Below, in pieces: positions 15,679 through 24,887 of a stretch of DNA of 64,000 nucleotides (position 1 is its first letter; every line of letters begins with the position of its first letter). The DNA comes from Clostridiales bacterium UBA7568 (GTDB taxonomy: Bacteria; Bacillota; Clostridia; Oscillospirales; CAG-272), in assembly GCA_002479075.1 (NCBI GenBank), contig DLLG01000011.1:1-64000 (forward strand), written 5' to 3'. The position numbers and the translations under genes are program-made. The notes under the pieces were generated by a model. It was not told the DNA's origin, did not search any database, and saw only the letters and a program-made list of their open reading frames with translations.

Positions 15679-16779
15679 TTACACCTCAAAATAAATTCTT
15701 TCTTCGGTTTCTTTATCGAAAATGAATACCTTGTGACGCTTGAGCGAATAGCTGACCGTTCCCGATTCGGTGTTTACCTTGTTGTCCGCATTGATTATCG
15801 AGCGGATAACGGGCGAAAGCGACGCTTCGCTTGTCGATACGACGCTTACGTCCCTGCCCATAACTTCAACGCTTGAAAGCTTGCAATGCATAGGACCGTA
15901 ATCATCCAGAATGAAGCCCTCCGGGCGGATGCCGACGAAAACCTCGCCATCTCTTGCGCCGGGAACCGAAAGGACGCGCTCCTCGCCGATATAAAGCATT
16001 TTGTCTCTGACGTAGCCCTCGAAAACGTTTATCGGGGGGGTGCCGAGGAATTTTGCAACGAAGAGGTTCTTCGGATCGTCATAAACCTCCTGCGGAGCGC
16101 CTATCTGCTGAACGATACCAGTCTTCATAACGACGATCATATCCGAAATGCTCATTGCCTCTTCCTGATCGTGTGTGACGAAGACAGTCGTTATCTTTGT
16201 TTCTCTCTGAATTCTTCTGATTTCCTCTCTCGTCTGGAGACGGAGACGCGCGTCAAGGTTTGAAAGGGGCTCGTCAAGAAGGAGCACTCTCGGCATTTTG
16301 ACAAGAGCGCGCGCGATCGCAACTCTCTGCTGCTGACCGCCGGAAAGCTCGCTGGGCTTGCGATCCATAAGCTCGTCTATCTGAACGAGTCTTGCCGCCT
16401 CATATGCTCTTTCAAGCATTTCCTCTTTCGACAGCTTATCCGCGCCGCGGAGGTTCTGAAGCGGGAAGAGAATGTTCTGCTTAACCGTCATATGCGGATA
16501 GAGGGCGTAGTTCTGGAAAACAAGTCCGACACCTCTGTTTTCGGGGGAGAGATCGGTAACGTCGTCATCACCGAAGAAGATCTTACCCGATGTCGGCTTT
16601 TGCAGTCCGCAGATCATATAAAGGGTTGTGCTCTTTCCGCAGCCCGAAGGTCCGAGAAGACCGATGAGCTTGCCATCCGGTATCTCAAACGTGAAATCGT
16701 TGACGGCAACGACCTCTTCGTTTGATTTTTTATTCCGGCTGGGGAATATCTTTGTCAGGTTCTGTAATACGACTTTCAT
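15679..16779 (-). CDS. ABC transporter ATPase (UgpC/MsmX type)
   Basis: A 366-residue ATPase with Walker A GPSGCGKST (43-51), Q loop, signature LSGGQQQRVAIARAL, Walker B VLLLDEPLSNLD and switch His in VFVTHDQEEA. A C-terminal OB-type regulatory domain (from about residue 240) is present, as in MalK and UgpC. It is first in the six-gene leftward operon ATPase-permease-permease-binding protein-nuclease-repeat lipoprotein. AAAGGA lies before the ATG. Confidence 0.93.
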   Translation of the reverse strand: MKVVLQNLTKIFPSRNKKSNEEVVAVNDFTFEIPDGKLIGLLGPSGCGKSTTLYMICGLQKPTSGKIFFGDDDVTDLSPENRGVGLVFQNYALYPHMTVKQNILFPLQNLRGADKLSKEEMLERAYEAARLVQIDELMDRKPSELSGGQQQRVAIARALVKMPRVLLLDEPLSNLDARLRLQTREEIRRIQRETKITTVFVTHDQEEAMSISDMIVVMKTGIVQQIGAPQEVYDDPKNLFVAKFLGTPPINVFEGYVRDKMLYIGEERVLSVPGARDGEVFVGIRPEGFILDDYGPMHCKLSSVEVMGRDVSVVSTSEASLSPVIRSIINADNKVNTESGTVSYSLKRHKVFIFDKETEERIYFEV

Positions 16780-16818
16780 TTTATATCCTTTCTCAAGTTA
16801 TTTTTTTCGCTTTTTAAA

Positions 16819-16860
16819 GAAAAAATGCCTCCGTAGCTTTTAATATGGGCTGCGGGAGGC
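16819..16860 (-). terminator. Terminator overlapping the RDD gene end
   Basis: On the minus strand GCCTCC and AGC pair with GCT and GGAGGC, followed by ATTTTTT. The RDD stop codon lies inside the stem. It separates the RDD gene from the ABC operon, which then needs its own start in the remaining 40 bases or read-through. Confidence 0.65.
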
Positions 16861-17601
16861 TCTCTCCGCAGATACTCTTTTCTTATACTCGATCATTTCC
16901 TCTTCGCTTGCGAAGATCATCTGGCTCGCCATATCGACGACGACTGTCCCTGCGAGAATGTCGTGAATAAAGGGTCTCGTCTTTTTGGCAAAGAAAAGAA
17001 TTATCTGCAACAACAGCTCGGCTCCGAGCACGATAAGCCCGATGCTTCCGATGCTGTTGAAAAGTATCATCAATATTATATATACGGGGATCATTGTTTC
17101 AAGGGTATACTTTCCGAGAAAGGTGCGGACGAAAAGCATAATATTGTTCATTCTGACGCCGTCTTCTCTGATAACGCCGAGACCGAACACCTTTTTGCCG
17201 ACAGTCTGCCCGTTTTTAAGAAAGAGCGGAACGGCAAATTCCATAGCGGCATAAGCGAGGAGGATCGAGACGGATGTTATCAGAAGCGCAAGATTTATGA
17301 CTTTGTTATATTCGGACATAGCTTCCTTATCCGCTATGAGAGCGTCATAAGCCTTTTTATACTGCTCCTGCTCTTCTTCCGTCATAGCGGTCGCTTCTTT
17401 TTCTGACATACGGAATTTTACGCCGTATTCCTGCTCATATTCCGCATAATACTGCTCAAGACGGTCGCTATAGCTGTCATAAGAGGTTATCTCCGAGAGA
17501 GCAACGGCAAAGCCCGTTGCGACGATGCAGATAAGTATTGCGTCAAGAATGAAAGCCGATATTCTTTTCAGCACGCTTGCTTTTTGAAGATCAAAAATCA
17601 T
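16840..17601 (-). CDS. RDD-family membrane protein
   Basis: A 253-residue protein with four hydrophobic segments. KRISAFILDAILI carries the R..A...D pattern at the first helix that names the RDD family, and GQTVGKKVFGLGVI follows the second pair, as usual. A hydrophilic, Glu/Tyr-rich segment of about 60 residues is inserted after helix 1. The ATG at 17601 is preferred over a GTG at 17628 because GGAAAGG lies at the right distance. Function is unknown; some members act in ion exchange. Confidence 0.8.
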   Translation of the reverse strand: MIFDLQKASVLKRISAFILDAILICIVATGFAVALSEITSYDSYSDRLEQYYAEYEQEYGVKFRMSEKEATAMTEEEQEQYKKAYDALIADKEAMSEYNKVINLALLITSVSILLAYAAMEFAVPLFLKNGQTVGKKVFGLGVIREDGVRMNNIMLFVRTFLGKYTLETMIPVYIILMILFNSIGSIGLIVLGAELLLQIILFFAKKTRPFIHDILAGTVVVDMASQMIFASEEEMIEYKKRVSAERASRSPY

Positions 17602-17628
17602 ACCGATCTGCCTTTCCGACGGAAACAC

Positions 17629-17850
17629 CCTCTGAGTTTATTGAATATTAACAACACGAATGTATAAATTCACACAAAATTTTGAAACATTTTACATTAT
17701 TCAGCATATCACATTTTTTTCTTTTCGTCAACCGATTTGCCGAATAAATAAAATATTTTTTAGATAGTGTGTATCGGGGTGTGCTTTTTTATGTTGTTTC
17801 CCCGCCCGCGAAAAAATTTTTTCTGCGGTTTTTCTCCTTTCAAAAACCTG
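17629..17850. other. AT-rich divergent intergenic region
   Basis: Between the leftward RDD gene and the rightward HD gene. It is AT-rich, with no frame or hairpin I can support apart from the promoter at 17851-17878. Confidence 0.6.
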
Positions 17851-17878
17851 TTGACTTTCTCTGCGGCGGTGGTATAAT
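17851..17878 (+). promoter_or_regulatory. Promoter of the HD-GNAT pair
   Basis: TTGACT, 16-base spacer, TATAAT, 37 bases before the HD-protein start. Confidence 0.85.
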
Positions 17879-17914
17879 GGGCTTAAAAAACGTCCCGAAA
17901 AGGAGGAAAAAGCA

Positions 17915-18511
17915 ATGAGAAAAAGCAATATTTCGCGCGAGGAAGCACTTGCGCTTCTCGAAAAATACAACAAGGATCCGTTTCACATCCGGCACGCGCT
18001 GACGGTCGAAGGAGTTATGCGATACTTTGCAAGGTCGCTCGGCTATGGCGACGAGGAGGATTACTGGGGCATTACCGGTCTGCTTCACGATATAGATTTC
18101 GAGCTTTATCCGGAGCAGCACTGCAAAAAAGCCCCCGAGCTGCTCAGAGAGGGCGGCGTCGGGGACGATATGATATATTCCGTATGCTCACACGGCTACG
18201 GCATCTGCTGCGACGTTGAGCCAAAGCACGAAATGGAGAAGGTGCTCTTTGCGGCGGACGAGCTTACGGGGCTGATATGGTCGGCGGCGCTTATGCGTCC
18301 GTCAAAGAGCGTTTCGGATATGGAGGTTTCAAGCCTGAAAAAGAAATTCAAGGATAAGAAATTCGCCGCAGGCTGCTCGCGTGACGTTATCCGGACAGGC
18401 GCAGAGCGGCTCGGCTGGGAGCTTGACAAGCTCTTTGAAGAAACGATCGCCGCGATGCGGACCTGCGAAAAGTCCGTCGCGGATTTTATGCAGAATTATA
18501 ATCTGCAATGA
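17915..18511 (+). CDS. HD-domain hydrolase
   Basis: A 198-residue protein with the metal-binding H...HD...D signature: HIRHALTVEG, then GLLHDIDFE, SHGYG and the Asp of FAADELTGLI. This is the HDIG-type subset common in clostridia, acting on phosphorylated small molecules or nucleotides; the substrate is unknown. Its stop overlaps the start of the GNAT gene (ATGA), so the two are translated together. Confidence 0.85.
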   Translation: MRKSNISREEALALLEKYNKDPFHIRHALTVEGVMRYFARSLGYGDEEDYWGITGLLHDIDFELYPEQHCKKAPELLREGGVGDDMIYSVCSHGYGICCDVEPKHEMEKVLFAADELTGLIWSAALMRPSKSVSDMEVSSLKKKFKDKKFAAGCSRDVIRTGAERLGWELDKLFEETIAAMRTCEKSVADFMQNYNLQ

Positions 18512-18993
18512 GCACGGTTTTCAGAAAAGCAACGGACGGCGATCTGCCCGCAGTACTTGCGCTTTATCGCTCCGTTCTCGGCACGGAGGGCTGCACCTGG
18601 GACGAGGATTATCCCTCCGAAAGAGAGGCAAAGGGAGACCTTTCCTCCGGCGGACTTTATGTTTTCGAGTCCGACGGAAAGCTCATCGGCGCGATTTCCG
18701 TCCTTTCGGGAGAAGAGTTTGACGACCTTGCCGGATGGCGGGGCGAGAGCGGCGGCAGTTGCGAGCTTTCCCGCCTTGCCGTTGCAACGGAGGAGCAGGG
18801 GAAAGGGCGGGCGAAAACCGTCGCACGCGAAGCGCTGAAAGAAGCCAGGAAAAAGGGCTATACCTCCGCAAGGCTCCTTGTTTCAAAGGTAAACCTCGCG
18901 GCTGTCGGGCTTTACCGCTCCCTCGGCTTCGATTTTGTCGGCGAATGTCATAAATACGGCATCGACTTTTTCGCCTGCGAGAAGATTTTATGA
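18508..18993 (+). CDS. GNAT N-acetyltransferase
   Basis: A 161-residue acetyl-CoA-dependent acyltransferase. CELSRLAVATEEQGKGRAKT matches GNAT motif A with the Q/RxxGxG/A pyrophosphate loop, and VNLAAVGLYRSLGFDFVGE is motif B. The acceptor substrate is unknown. Overlaps the HD gene by 4 bases. Confidence 0.88.
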   Translation: MSTVFRKATDGDLPAVLALYRSVLGTEGCTWDEDYPSEREAKGDLSSGGLYVFESDGKLIGAISVLSGEEFDDLAGWRGESGGSCELSRLAVATEEQGKGRAKTVAREALKEARKKGYTSARLLVSKVNLAAVGLYRSLGFDFVGECHKYGIDFFACEKIL

Positions 18994-19035
18994 AAAAACC
19001 GCCCTCCCGCTTGGGCTTGCGGAAGGGCGGTTTTT
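18994..19035. terminator. Convergent terminator
   Basis: ACCGCCCTCCCGC pairs with GCGGAAGGGCGGT with one bulge, with A and T runs outside, so it serves both the GNAT gene and the leftward lipoprotein gene. Confidence 0.85.
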
Positions 19036-19077
19036 ATATGGATTGCGGAGGGGGATACCGCAAGGAAGGAATACCGC

Positions 19078-20085
19078 TTATTTGCAAAGGCTTTCGAATA
19101 CGGACGTTATTTTTTCGCATTCCTCACGCGACGACATAACTCCGAGGACGTATTTTCCGCAGACCTTGACGGAAACGTATTCTGCGTGAACGCAAATCCA
19201 TTTGCCGGGATCGAGTCCGGATTCCATTTCCTTTGCGACCTTCTGCGCGTCCTTTTCGTCCTTGACCTCAACCATTACAAGCGAAAATCCGTAACCGACC
19301 ATCGGCTCGCAGATCACGCCTTCCTTTTCAAGCAGATCGACGTTCTCCTCTATTCCGAAGAAGTACGGCGCGCGCTCGGAGGTGACGTCCATCTTTGTCA
19401 CACCCATTGAAAGCTCCGCTCCTGTGCGGACTTTTTTCATAAGACCGACAATTGTCTGCTTTGCATCCGGATCAATGTCTGTTTTCAGATCCTCCGTGCA
19501 GAGGATTATAAACGCATAATTGCCCTCGGAGCCAACCGTTTTCATCGTTGCCGGCTTTTCCGCATCATCTATATTCAGATTCGATTCTTTTTCGAGAAAA
19601 GCTTGGAAAGCATCCAGATCCGCGCCGTCTTTGAGTTCGAAAACGTTTGCGACGAAGGGTGTGCCGCCGGAGAGACAGAAAAGTGAACCCGAGTTTACAT
19701 ATTCGGGAAACTCGGTTCCGTATGTAAAGCCGTATATATAGGGCGAATAGCCTTTCGGATAGCGTTGAACACTTATATCGGTTTCAAGGCTGTCAAAGCA
19801 GGGGTGCTCGTCCAGTCTGCCCATTATTTCCGTCAGATTCTTGCCGGAATTTTCGCGGAGCAGGGTTTTGAGATATGCCGCCATAGCCTCGGATGCCGTC
19901 GGCTTTTCGACGGGCACGTCGGGTTTTGCGGTTGTCGTGCCGGGGGCTGTGCCGGTTGTCGTTGTACCGGTTGTCGTTGTGCCGGTTGTCGTTGTTGTGC
20001 TCGGCTTGTCATTGCCGGACACGCATCCCGCAATGACAACCGCAATTGTCAAGGTTATCAGCACAAAGGCTATAATTCTTTTCAT
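19078..20085 (-). CDS. Lipoprotein with Thr-rich linker, DUF4358-like
   Basis: A 335-residue lipoprotein (lipobox IAGC, Cys21) with a low-complexity TTTTTGTTTTG linker that spaces the domain from the membrane. Two similar halves follow, each ending in an ADLDAFQAFLEKE / KDAQKVAKEMESG-type helix and a YAFIILC / YVLGVMSS strand; the pattern resembles DUF4358 lipoproteins such as the one at 59287, but the match is weak. It lies 24 bases after the anti-sigma gene and probably belongs to the ECF operon. Confidence 0.65.
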   Translation of the reverse strand: MKRIIAFVLITLTIAVVIAGCVSGNDKPSTTTTTGTTTTGTTTTGTAPGTTTAKPDVPVEKPTASEAMAAYLKTLLRENSGKNLTEIMGRLDEHPCFDSLETDISVQRYPKGYSPYIYGFTYGTEFPEYVNSGSLFCLSGGTPFVANVFELKDGADLDAFQAFLEKESNLNIDDAEKPATMKTVGSEGNYAFIILCTEDLKTDIDPDAKQTIVGLMKKVRTGAELSMGVTKMDVTSERAPYFFGIEENVDLLEKEGVICEPMVGYGFSLVMVEVKDEKDAQKVAKEMESGLDPGKWICVHAEYVSVKVCGKYVLGVMSSREECEKITSVFESLCK

Positions 20086-20109
20086 CGTTTTTACCTCTTT
20101 TCGGGTGTA

Positions 20110-20997
20110 TCATTTATAAATCAGTTCTTTTCCCTCGCAATTTTCCGCAAGGTACTCTATAATGTTCCGAACGGCTTTTTTGCTTATCCGGTATGTGCCA
20201 CTCTGCTCCGGCATTTTTGCGTATACATCGCCGGAAGTCGAGATGCGGACTGCATAATTCTCTGCCGCAAGGGACGGAATGTCCATTATGATCGTTATGC
20301 AAATGTCGCTCGGCTCTTCGGAAAAACGGCTGATTTTCGCCTTGCTGTTTCCGAAAACTGCGGAATATATCAGACTCTCATCCGCGTTTTCAAACTCAAC
20401 CGTCCTCTCGTTTCCGTCCGCTCCCTTGAAGGAATAGCTGACGGTTTTTATCTTTGCCGTTTTCTCAAATGCAATGTTTTCTTTCCATTCGCCGACAGTC
20501 TCCGGCAGATACACGGCATTTGTCAGAACGCTGAAGCTTCTGCCTTGGGCGGTTCTGGCTGCAATTGCATATTCTTTTGAGATGTTTTCTATTTTATAGA
20601 ATTCGAATTTTACTTCATCCTCGTCCGTTTGCTTCGGAAGTTTGCCGGAGGCGATCATCTCGGAAACATACTCCTCCGGAATATCGCCGACTCTGTTATA
20701 AAATTCGGAGCTGTAAGTAAAGCCCGTATAAGAACTGACCGTAGCCGTTGTATGGGTGATGTTGTCCGGATTTGCGACATATTTTGCCTCGTACTTTCCC
20801 GAAAGGTCCGGCAAGGGGCGGTTTTGCCAGGCAACCGAGCCCGCGCCTATACCGATCGCAATCAGAAACCCCGCCGCAAACGCAAGGATGCGCCCTATAT
20901 TCGGTTTTCTCTTTTTGCAATCTTCGGTTGGCATTGCCTCGTCTATGAAACTGTCGTCTATCCAGCCGATTATCTCATCGATTTTCTCTTTTTTCAT
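20110..20997 (-). CDS. Membrane-bound anti-sigma-like protein
   Basis: A 295-residue protein: a short cytoplasmic N-terminus (DEIIGWIDDSFIDEAM), one transmembrane helix (about 35-56) and a large outer domain. Its start overlaps the stop of the ECF sigma gene by 4 bases. Order and topology fit a regulator that holds the sigma factor at the membrane until an outside signal appears. No zinc-binding anti-sigma motif is present. Confidence 0.75.
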   Translation of the reverse strand: MKKEKIDEIIGWIDDSFIDEAMPTEDCKKRKPNIGRILAFAAGFLIAIGIGAGSVAWQNRPLPDLSGKYEAKYVANPDNITHTTATVSSYTGFTYSSEFYNRVGDIPEEYVSEMIASGKLPKQTDEDEVKFEFYKIENISKEYAIAARTAQGRSFSVLTNAVYLPETVGEWKENIAFEKTAKIKTVSYSFKGADGNERTVEFENADESLIYSAVFGNSKAKISRFSEEPSDICITIIMDIPSLAAENYAVRISTSGDVYAKMPEQSGTYRISKKAVRNIIEYLAENCEGKELIYK

Positions 20998-21545
20998 ACT
21001 TCGAAGCCCTCCTTTTCCAAAAACTTTTTAAGCTCCGCGCGCAGCCTCGAAAGCGTCATATTGACGCTCCCCTCGCTCATTCCGAGCGACTCGGAAATGC
21101 TGCGAATATCGCTCATATACCAATACCTGCGGACAAAAATTATCCGTTTTTTCTTTTCAAGCGAGCCGAGGAAGCGGTTTATCGCATCGCTGATCAGCGA
21201 CGATTCGATCTCATCGTCACACGTTGCAAAAACCTCAGAAAGTTCTTCATCCGTCAGTTCCGCTTCCGAAAAGCCTCTCTTTTTCGCAGATCTTTTCCGA
21301 AGTCTGTCGATCGACAGCCCGCGGACAAGCTTTCCGAGAAAGACAGAGAGCCTTTCGGGTCTCGTCGGAGGGATGAGATTCCAGAGACGAAGGTATGCGT
21401 CGCTTACGCATTCCTCCGCGTCAAGCTCGTCGCCGAGAATGTTTTTTGCTATGTACCCGCAGTATCTTCCGTATTTTTCTTTCGTGCGGGCGATTCCTTC
21501 TTCGGAACGGGCAAAAAACAATTCGATTATTTTTTCGTCCTCCAA
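20994..21545 (-). CDS. ECF-type sigma factor
   Basis: A 183-residue sigma-70 family protein. Region 2 reads YIAKNILGDELDAEECVSDA YLRLW and region 4 ISESLGMSEGSVNMTLSRLR is a helix-turn-helix. It is the first gene of a leftward operon with an anti-sigma-like protein and a lipoprotein. The ATG has GGAGG upstream. Confidence 0.9.
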   Translation of the reverse strand: MEDEKIIELFFARSEEGIARTKEKYGRYCGYIAKNILGDELDAEECVSDAYLRLWNLIPPTRPERLSVFLGKLVRGLSIDRLRKRSAKKRGFSEAELTDEELSEVFATCDDEIESSLISDAINRFLGSLEKKKRIIFVRRYWYMSDIRSISESLGMSEGSVNMTLSRLRAELKKFLEKEGFEV

Positions 21546-21908
21546 ATGCGTTCCCTCCTTCCGGTCCGTTTCGTAAAAGCGCCTTACATCAATAATAACC
21601 GCAAAAGCGTCCGGAAGTTAACACATTTTTTAAAAAATTTTTCAAAAAAGCATTTTTTGTGCCGCGCGGCGGGGCTTTTGAGGAAAAATATTTCTTTTCC
21701 TTCCCTAAAACCTCGGGCATCCTTTGCAAATATATAAATAAATTTGTTTTTTTCGGAAAAACTCTTTACAAGCGGAAATCTTTATGCTATAATCGTATTT
21801 GCGAAAATTCGGCAGCGCAGCCTGCGGACATAAGGTTTTTTAAAAACGCTTCACCCGCCGCCCGCTTCGATGCCCGAACGCAAAAATATTTTTATGAGGT
21901 GAAACACA
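21546..21908. other. Divergent intergenic region, sigma gene / rpsO
   Basis: No gene. It holds the leader and probable promoter of the leftward ECF operon and the rpsO promoter (21765-21793) with a 115-base rpsO leader. That leader may take part in S15 autoregulation, as in other bacteria; no fold was assigned. Confidence 0.6.
21765..21793 (+). promoter_or_regulatory. rpsO promoter
   Basis: TTTACA, 17-base spacer, TATAAT. Confidence 0.85.
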
Positions 21909-22172
21909 ATGCTTAAGGAACAGAAACAGCAGATTATCACAGAAAACGCTATTCACGAAGGCGACACAGGCTCGCCCGAGGTTCAGATTGCCATTCTCAC
22001 GGCAAGAATCAACCATCTCAACGAGCATCTCAAGCTCAACAACAACGACCACCACAGCCGCAGAGGTCTTCTCAAAATGGTTGGTCAGAGAAGAAGCCTT
22101 CTCTCTTATCTCCAGAAGAAGGACATCAATCGTTACCGTGCTATAATCGATAAGCTCGGCATAAGAAAATAA
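21909..22172 (+). CDS. rpsO: 30S ribosomal protein S15
   Basis: An 87-residue ribosomal protein, normal length for S15. GSPEVQIAILTARINHLNEH and DHHSRRGLLKMVGQRRSLL are near-invariant family blocks contacting 16S rRNA. AUG follows GAGGTG. It lies upstream of pnp as in many bacteria. Confidence 0.98.
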   Translation: MLKEQKQQIITENAIHEGDTGSPEVQIAILTARINHLNEHLKLNNNDHHSRRGLLKMVGQRRSLLSYLQKKDINRYRAIIDKLGIRK

Positions 22173-22180
22173 GTTTTTCC

Positions 22181-22209
22181 GAAAGGGACGGATATTCTCC
22201 GTCCCTTTC
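22181..22209 (+). terminator. Stem between rpsO and pnp
   Basis: GAAAGGGACGGA / TCCGTCCCTTTC, a perfect 12-pair stem with a 5-base loop, but followed by AAAAATTAC and not by a T-run. It may be a weak terminator, or an RNase-cut processing site comparable to the rpsO-pnp junction in other bacteria. Confidence 0.55.
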
Positions 22210-22352
22210 AAAAATTACAGCGTCTTTTATGCGGCGGAAGCGGATTTTGTATAGCAGTTAATAAAGTCCCCGAAAAAACGTCGGAGATTTCGTTAAATGC
22301 TAAACAAAAGCCCCCGCCGCAGAAGAAATAAAATAAATTCAGGAGGCAAAAA

Positions 22353-24449
22353 ATGTTTGAAAATTACAAAGTATTCAATTATGAATACGCAGGCAGACCT
22401 CTCAAAGTTGAGGTCGGCAAGGTTGCAGGGCTCGCAAACGGCTCCTGTATGATAAGCTACGGAGAGACGGTCATCCTCGCTTGTGCGACGGCATCGCCGA
22501 AGCCCAGAGACGGCATCGATTTTCTTCCCCTTTCCGTTGACTACGACGAAAAACTCTATGCTGTCGGCAGAATTCCCGGCAGCTTTACAAGACGTGAAGG
22601 CAGACCCGGCGAAAAGGCAATCCTTACAAGCCGCGTTATCGACAGACCTATCCGTCCCCTCTTCCCGAAGGATCTTCGTAACGACGTAGCTCTTACTCTT
22701 ACGGTTATGAGCGTCGATCCCGATTGCTCACCCGAAATAACGGCTATGATCGGTGCGTCCATAGCCCTTTCCATTTCGGACATCCCGTGGAACGGACCTA
22801 TCGGCGGCGCGTTCGTCGGTATGATCGGCGACAGATTCATCATCAACCCGACAGCCGAGGAGAGAAAAGAAAGCGTTCTCGAACTGACAGTCGCGGCTTC
22901 CGAAAAGAAAGTCGTTATGATTGAAGCGGGCGCAAAGGAAGTATCGGACGACGATATGTACAATGCGATTATGCTTGCTCACGAAGAGATAAAGAAGCTC
23001 CTCGTATTCATCAATGAAATCATTGCCGCAGTCGGCAAGCCGAAGTTTGATTATCCTTCCTGCGAGCTTGATCACGATATGTTCGATAAGATTTTCGACT
23101 ATTGTGAAAAAGCCGTTATGGAAGCTCTTGACACGGATGACAAGACCGTTCGTGACGCAAAAATGCAGCCCATTCAGGACGACATCCTCGAAAAGTTCTC
23201 CGAAGAATATCCGGATCTTCCCGTTGTTCTTCCCGAGCTTATATATAAAATTCAGAAGAAGATTGTCCGTCGTTGGCTCCTTGTTGACAAAAAGCGTGTT
23301 GACGGAAGAAGAATGGATCAGATCCGCCCGCTCGCAAGCGAGGTCGGCGTTCTTCCCAGAACACACGGCTCGGGTCTCTTTACAAGAGGTCAGACACAGG
23401 TTCTTTCCGTTGTGACTCTCGGACCGATGAGCGACGCGCAGATGCTTGACGGTCTTGACGACGAAAAAGAAAAACGCTATATGCATCATTACAATATGCC
23501 CGGCTATTCGACAGGCGAGGCTAAATCCCTCCGCACACCCGGACGCAGAGAAATCGGTCACGGCGCGCTCGCGGAGAGATCGCTCATTCCCGTACTTCCC
23601 TCAAAGGAAGAATTCCCTTATGCTATCCGCGTCGTAAGCGAAGTTGTTTCTTCAAACGGCTCAACATCTCAGGGCTCCGTATGCGGTTCGACTCTTGCTC
23701 TTATGGACGCAGGCGTTCCGATAAAGGCTCCCGTTGCAGGTATCTCCTGCGGACTTATCACAGCCGAGGACGGCTCCTGGGACACAATGATAGACATTCA
23801 GGGTCTTGAAGACTTCTACGGCGATATGGACTTCAAGGTCGCCGGAACACACAAGGGTATCACCTCCATTCAGATGGACCTCAAGATCGACGGTCTTACT
23901 CCCGAAATCATAAAGAACGCCCTCGAAACAACTCATAAGGGCAGAGATTACATTATCGACGAAGTAATTCTCAAGGCAATTCCGGAACCCAGAGCAGACG
24001 TCGGCAAGTACGCTCCGAAGATGATCTCTATGAAGATCAATCCCGATAAGATCAGAGAAGTTATCGGTAAAGGCGGCGAGGTCATCCAGAAGATCACGGC
24101 AGAAACAAACACGAAGATCGATATCGAAGAAGACGGTTCAATCTTCATTCTCGCCGTAAATAAAGAGGATGCTTACGTTGCGAAGGGCATAATCGACGCT
24201 ATCGTATTCGAGCCCGTTGAAGGCTGCTGCTACACCGGCACGGTCACAAGAATCATTCCGATTGGCGCATTTGTTGAAATCGCTCCCGGAAAAGAAGGCC
24301 TTGTTCATATCTCCAAGCTCGATACAAAGAGAGTTGAAAATGTTGAAGATGTTGTTTCCGTCGGCGATAAGGTAACGGTCAAGTTCCTTGGCACGGACGA
24401 AAAAGGCAGAATCAACCTTTCCAGAAAAGACGCTCTTAAAGAGGAATAA
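22353..24449 (+). CDS. pnp: Polynucleotide phosphorylase
   Basis: A 698-residue 3'-5' exoribonuclease that degrades RNA with phosphate. Two RNase PH domains (about 10-210 and 310-540), with GRREIGHGALAERSL and SNGSTSQGSVCGSTLALMDA in the second, then a KH domain (KIREVIGKGGEVIQKI) and an S1 domain (GTVTRIIPIGAFVEIAPGKEGLVHIS). Length is normal. AGGAGG lies before the ATG. Its last codons and terminator are partly duplicated at 25507-25594. Confidence 0.98.
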   Translation: MFENYKVFNYEYAGRPLKVEVGKVAGLANGSCMISYGETVILACATASPKPRDGIDFLPLSVDYDEKLYAVGRIPGSFTRREGRPGEKAILTSRVIDRPIRPLFPKDLRNDVALTLTVMSVDPDCSPEITAMIGASIALSISDIPWNGPIGGAFVGMIGDRFIINPTAEERKESVLELTVAASEKKVVMIEAGAKEVSDDDMYNAIMLAHEEIKKLLVFINEIIAAVGKPKFDYPSCELDHDMFDKIFDYCEKAVMEALDTDDKTVRDAKMQPIQDDILEKFSEEYPDLPVVLPELIYKIQKKIVRRWLLVDKKRVDGRRMDQIRPLASEVGVLPRTHGSGLFTRGQTQVLSVVTLGPMSDAQMLDGLDDEKEKRYMHHYNMPGYSTGEAKSLRTPGRREIGHGALAERSLIPVLPSKEEFPYAIRVVSEVVSSNGSTSQGSVCGSTLALMDAGVPIKAPVAGISCGLITAEDGSWDTMIDIQGLEDFYGDMDFKVAGTHKGITSIQMDLKIDGLTPEIIKNALETTHKGRDYIIDEVILKAIPEPRADVGKYAPKMISMKINPDKIREVIGKGGEVIQKITAETNTKIDIEEDGSIFILAVNKEDAYVAKGIIDAIVFEPVEGCCYTGTVTRIIPIGAFVEIAPGKEGLVHISKLDTKRVENVEDVVSVGDKVTVKFLGTDEKGRINLSRKDALKEE

Positions 24450-24456
24450 AAGCATT

Positions 24457-24492
24457 AAAAAAGCCACCCTGCGAGGGTGGCTTTTATTTTTT
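24457..24492. terminator. pnp terminator
   Basis: AAAAGCCACCCT / AGGGTGGCTTTT with a 3-base loop and a T-run. It overlaps the end of the leftward XRE gene (24484), so it may serve both. Confidence 0.9.
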
Positions 24493-24699
24493 CGGCGGAT
24501 ATGGTTTCCGTTCGTCTGTAAGCGAGAGTATATAATCCGTTGACGTTTCAAAAAGCTTTGCGAGCTTTATAAGCACTTCAACAGGAAGCCCCCGCTGACC
24601 GTTTTCATATTGCGAATAAGTATTCTGTTTTATATAAAGACGCTTTGCAACATCCGCCTGCGTCATATCCAAATCTTCTCTGAGATCCTTCAGTCTCAT
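24484..24699 (-). CDS. XRE-family regulator
   Basis: A 71-residue helix-turn-helix protein: MTQADVAKRLYIKQNTYSQY is the DNA-binding part, followed by GQRGLPVEVLIKLAKLF. It is divergent from the SHOCT membrane protein and its probable operators TATCTC.(N5).GAGATA lie in that promoter. It resembles the repressor at 750-977 in size and layout but belongs to a separate cassette inserted behind pnp. Confidence 0.85.
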   Translation of the reverse strand: MRLKDLREDLDMTQADVAKRLYIKQNTYSQYENGQRGLPVEVLIKLAKLFETSTDYILSLTDERKPYPPKK

Positions 24700-24756
24700 C
24701 TTACCTCCGTCACCTTAACAAGGTTCTCCGCAACAGTATATACAAGTATTAAAAAA

Positions 24757-24802
24757 TATCTCACTGCGAGATATTGACTTTTATCTCATATTGTGATAAA
24801 AT
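24757..24802 (+). promoter_or_regulatory. Operator-controlled promoter of the SHOCT gene
   Basis: TTGACT at 24774-24779, 17-base spacer, TAAAAT at 24797-24802. The palindrome TATCTCACTGCGAGATA (24757-24773) abuts the -35 box and a second copy, TATCTCATATTGTGATA, fills the spacer. Binding of the divergent XRE protein here would shut the promoter. Confidence 0.75.
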
Positions 24803-24887
24803 TTTCTCGACAACGGTAACAAATTTGGCATTTTCAGCGTATGTGAGGGCGAGAATGAAATATTTGTAAAAACAGGAGGAAACAACA

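Noticed and set aside
14627..15694. 355-codon frame opposite the ABC permeases
   Set aside because: Antisense shadow of two clear permease genes.
22728..23561. Long frame opposite pnp
   Set aside because: Antisense shadow of a strongly conserved gene.
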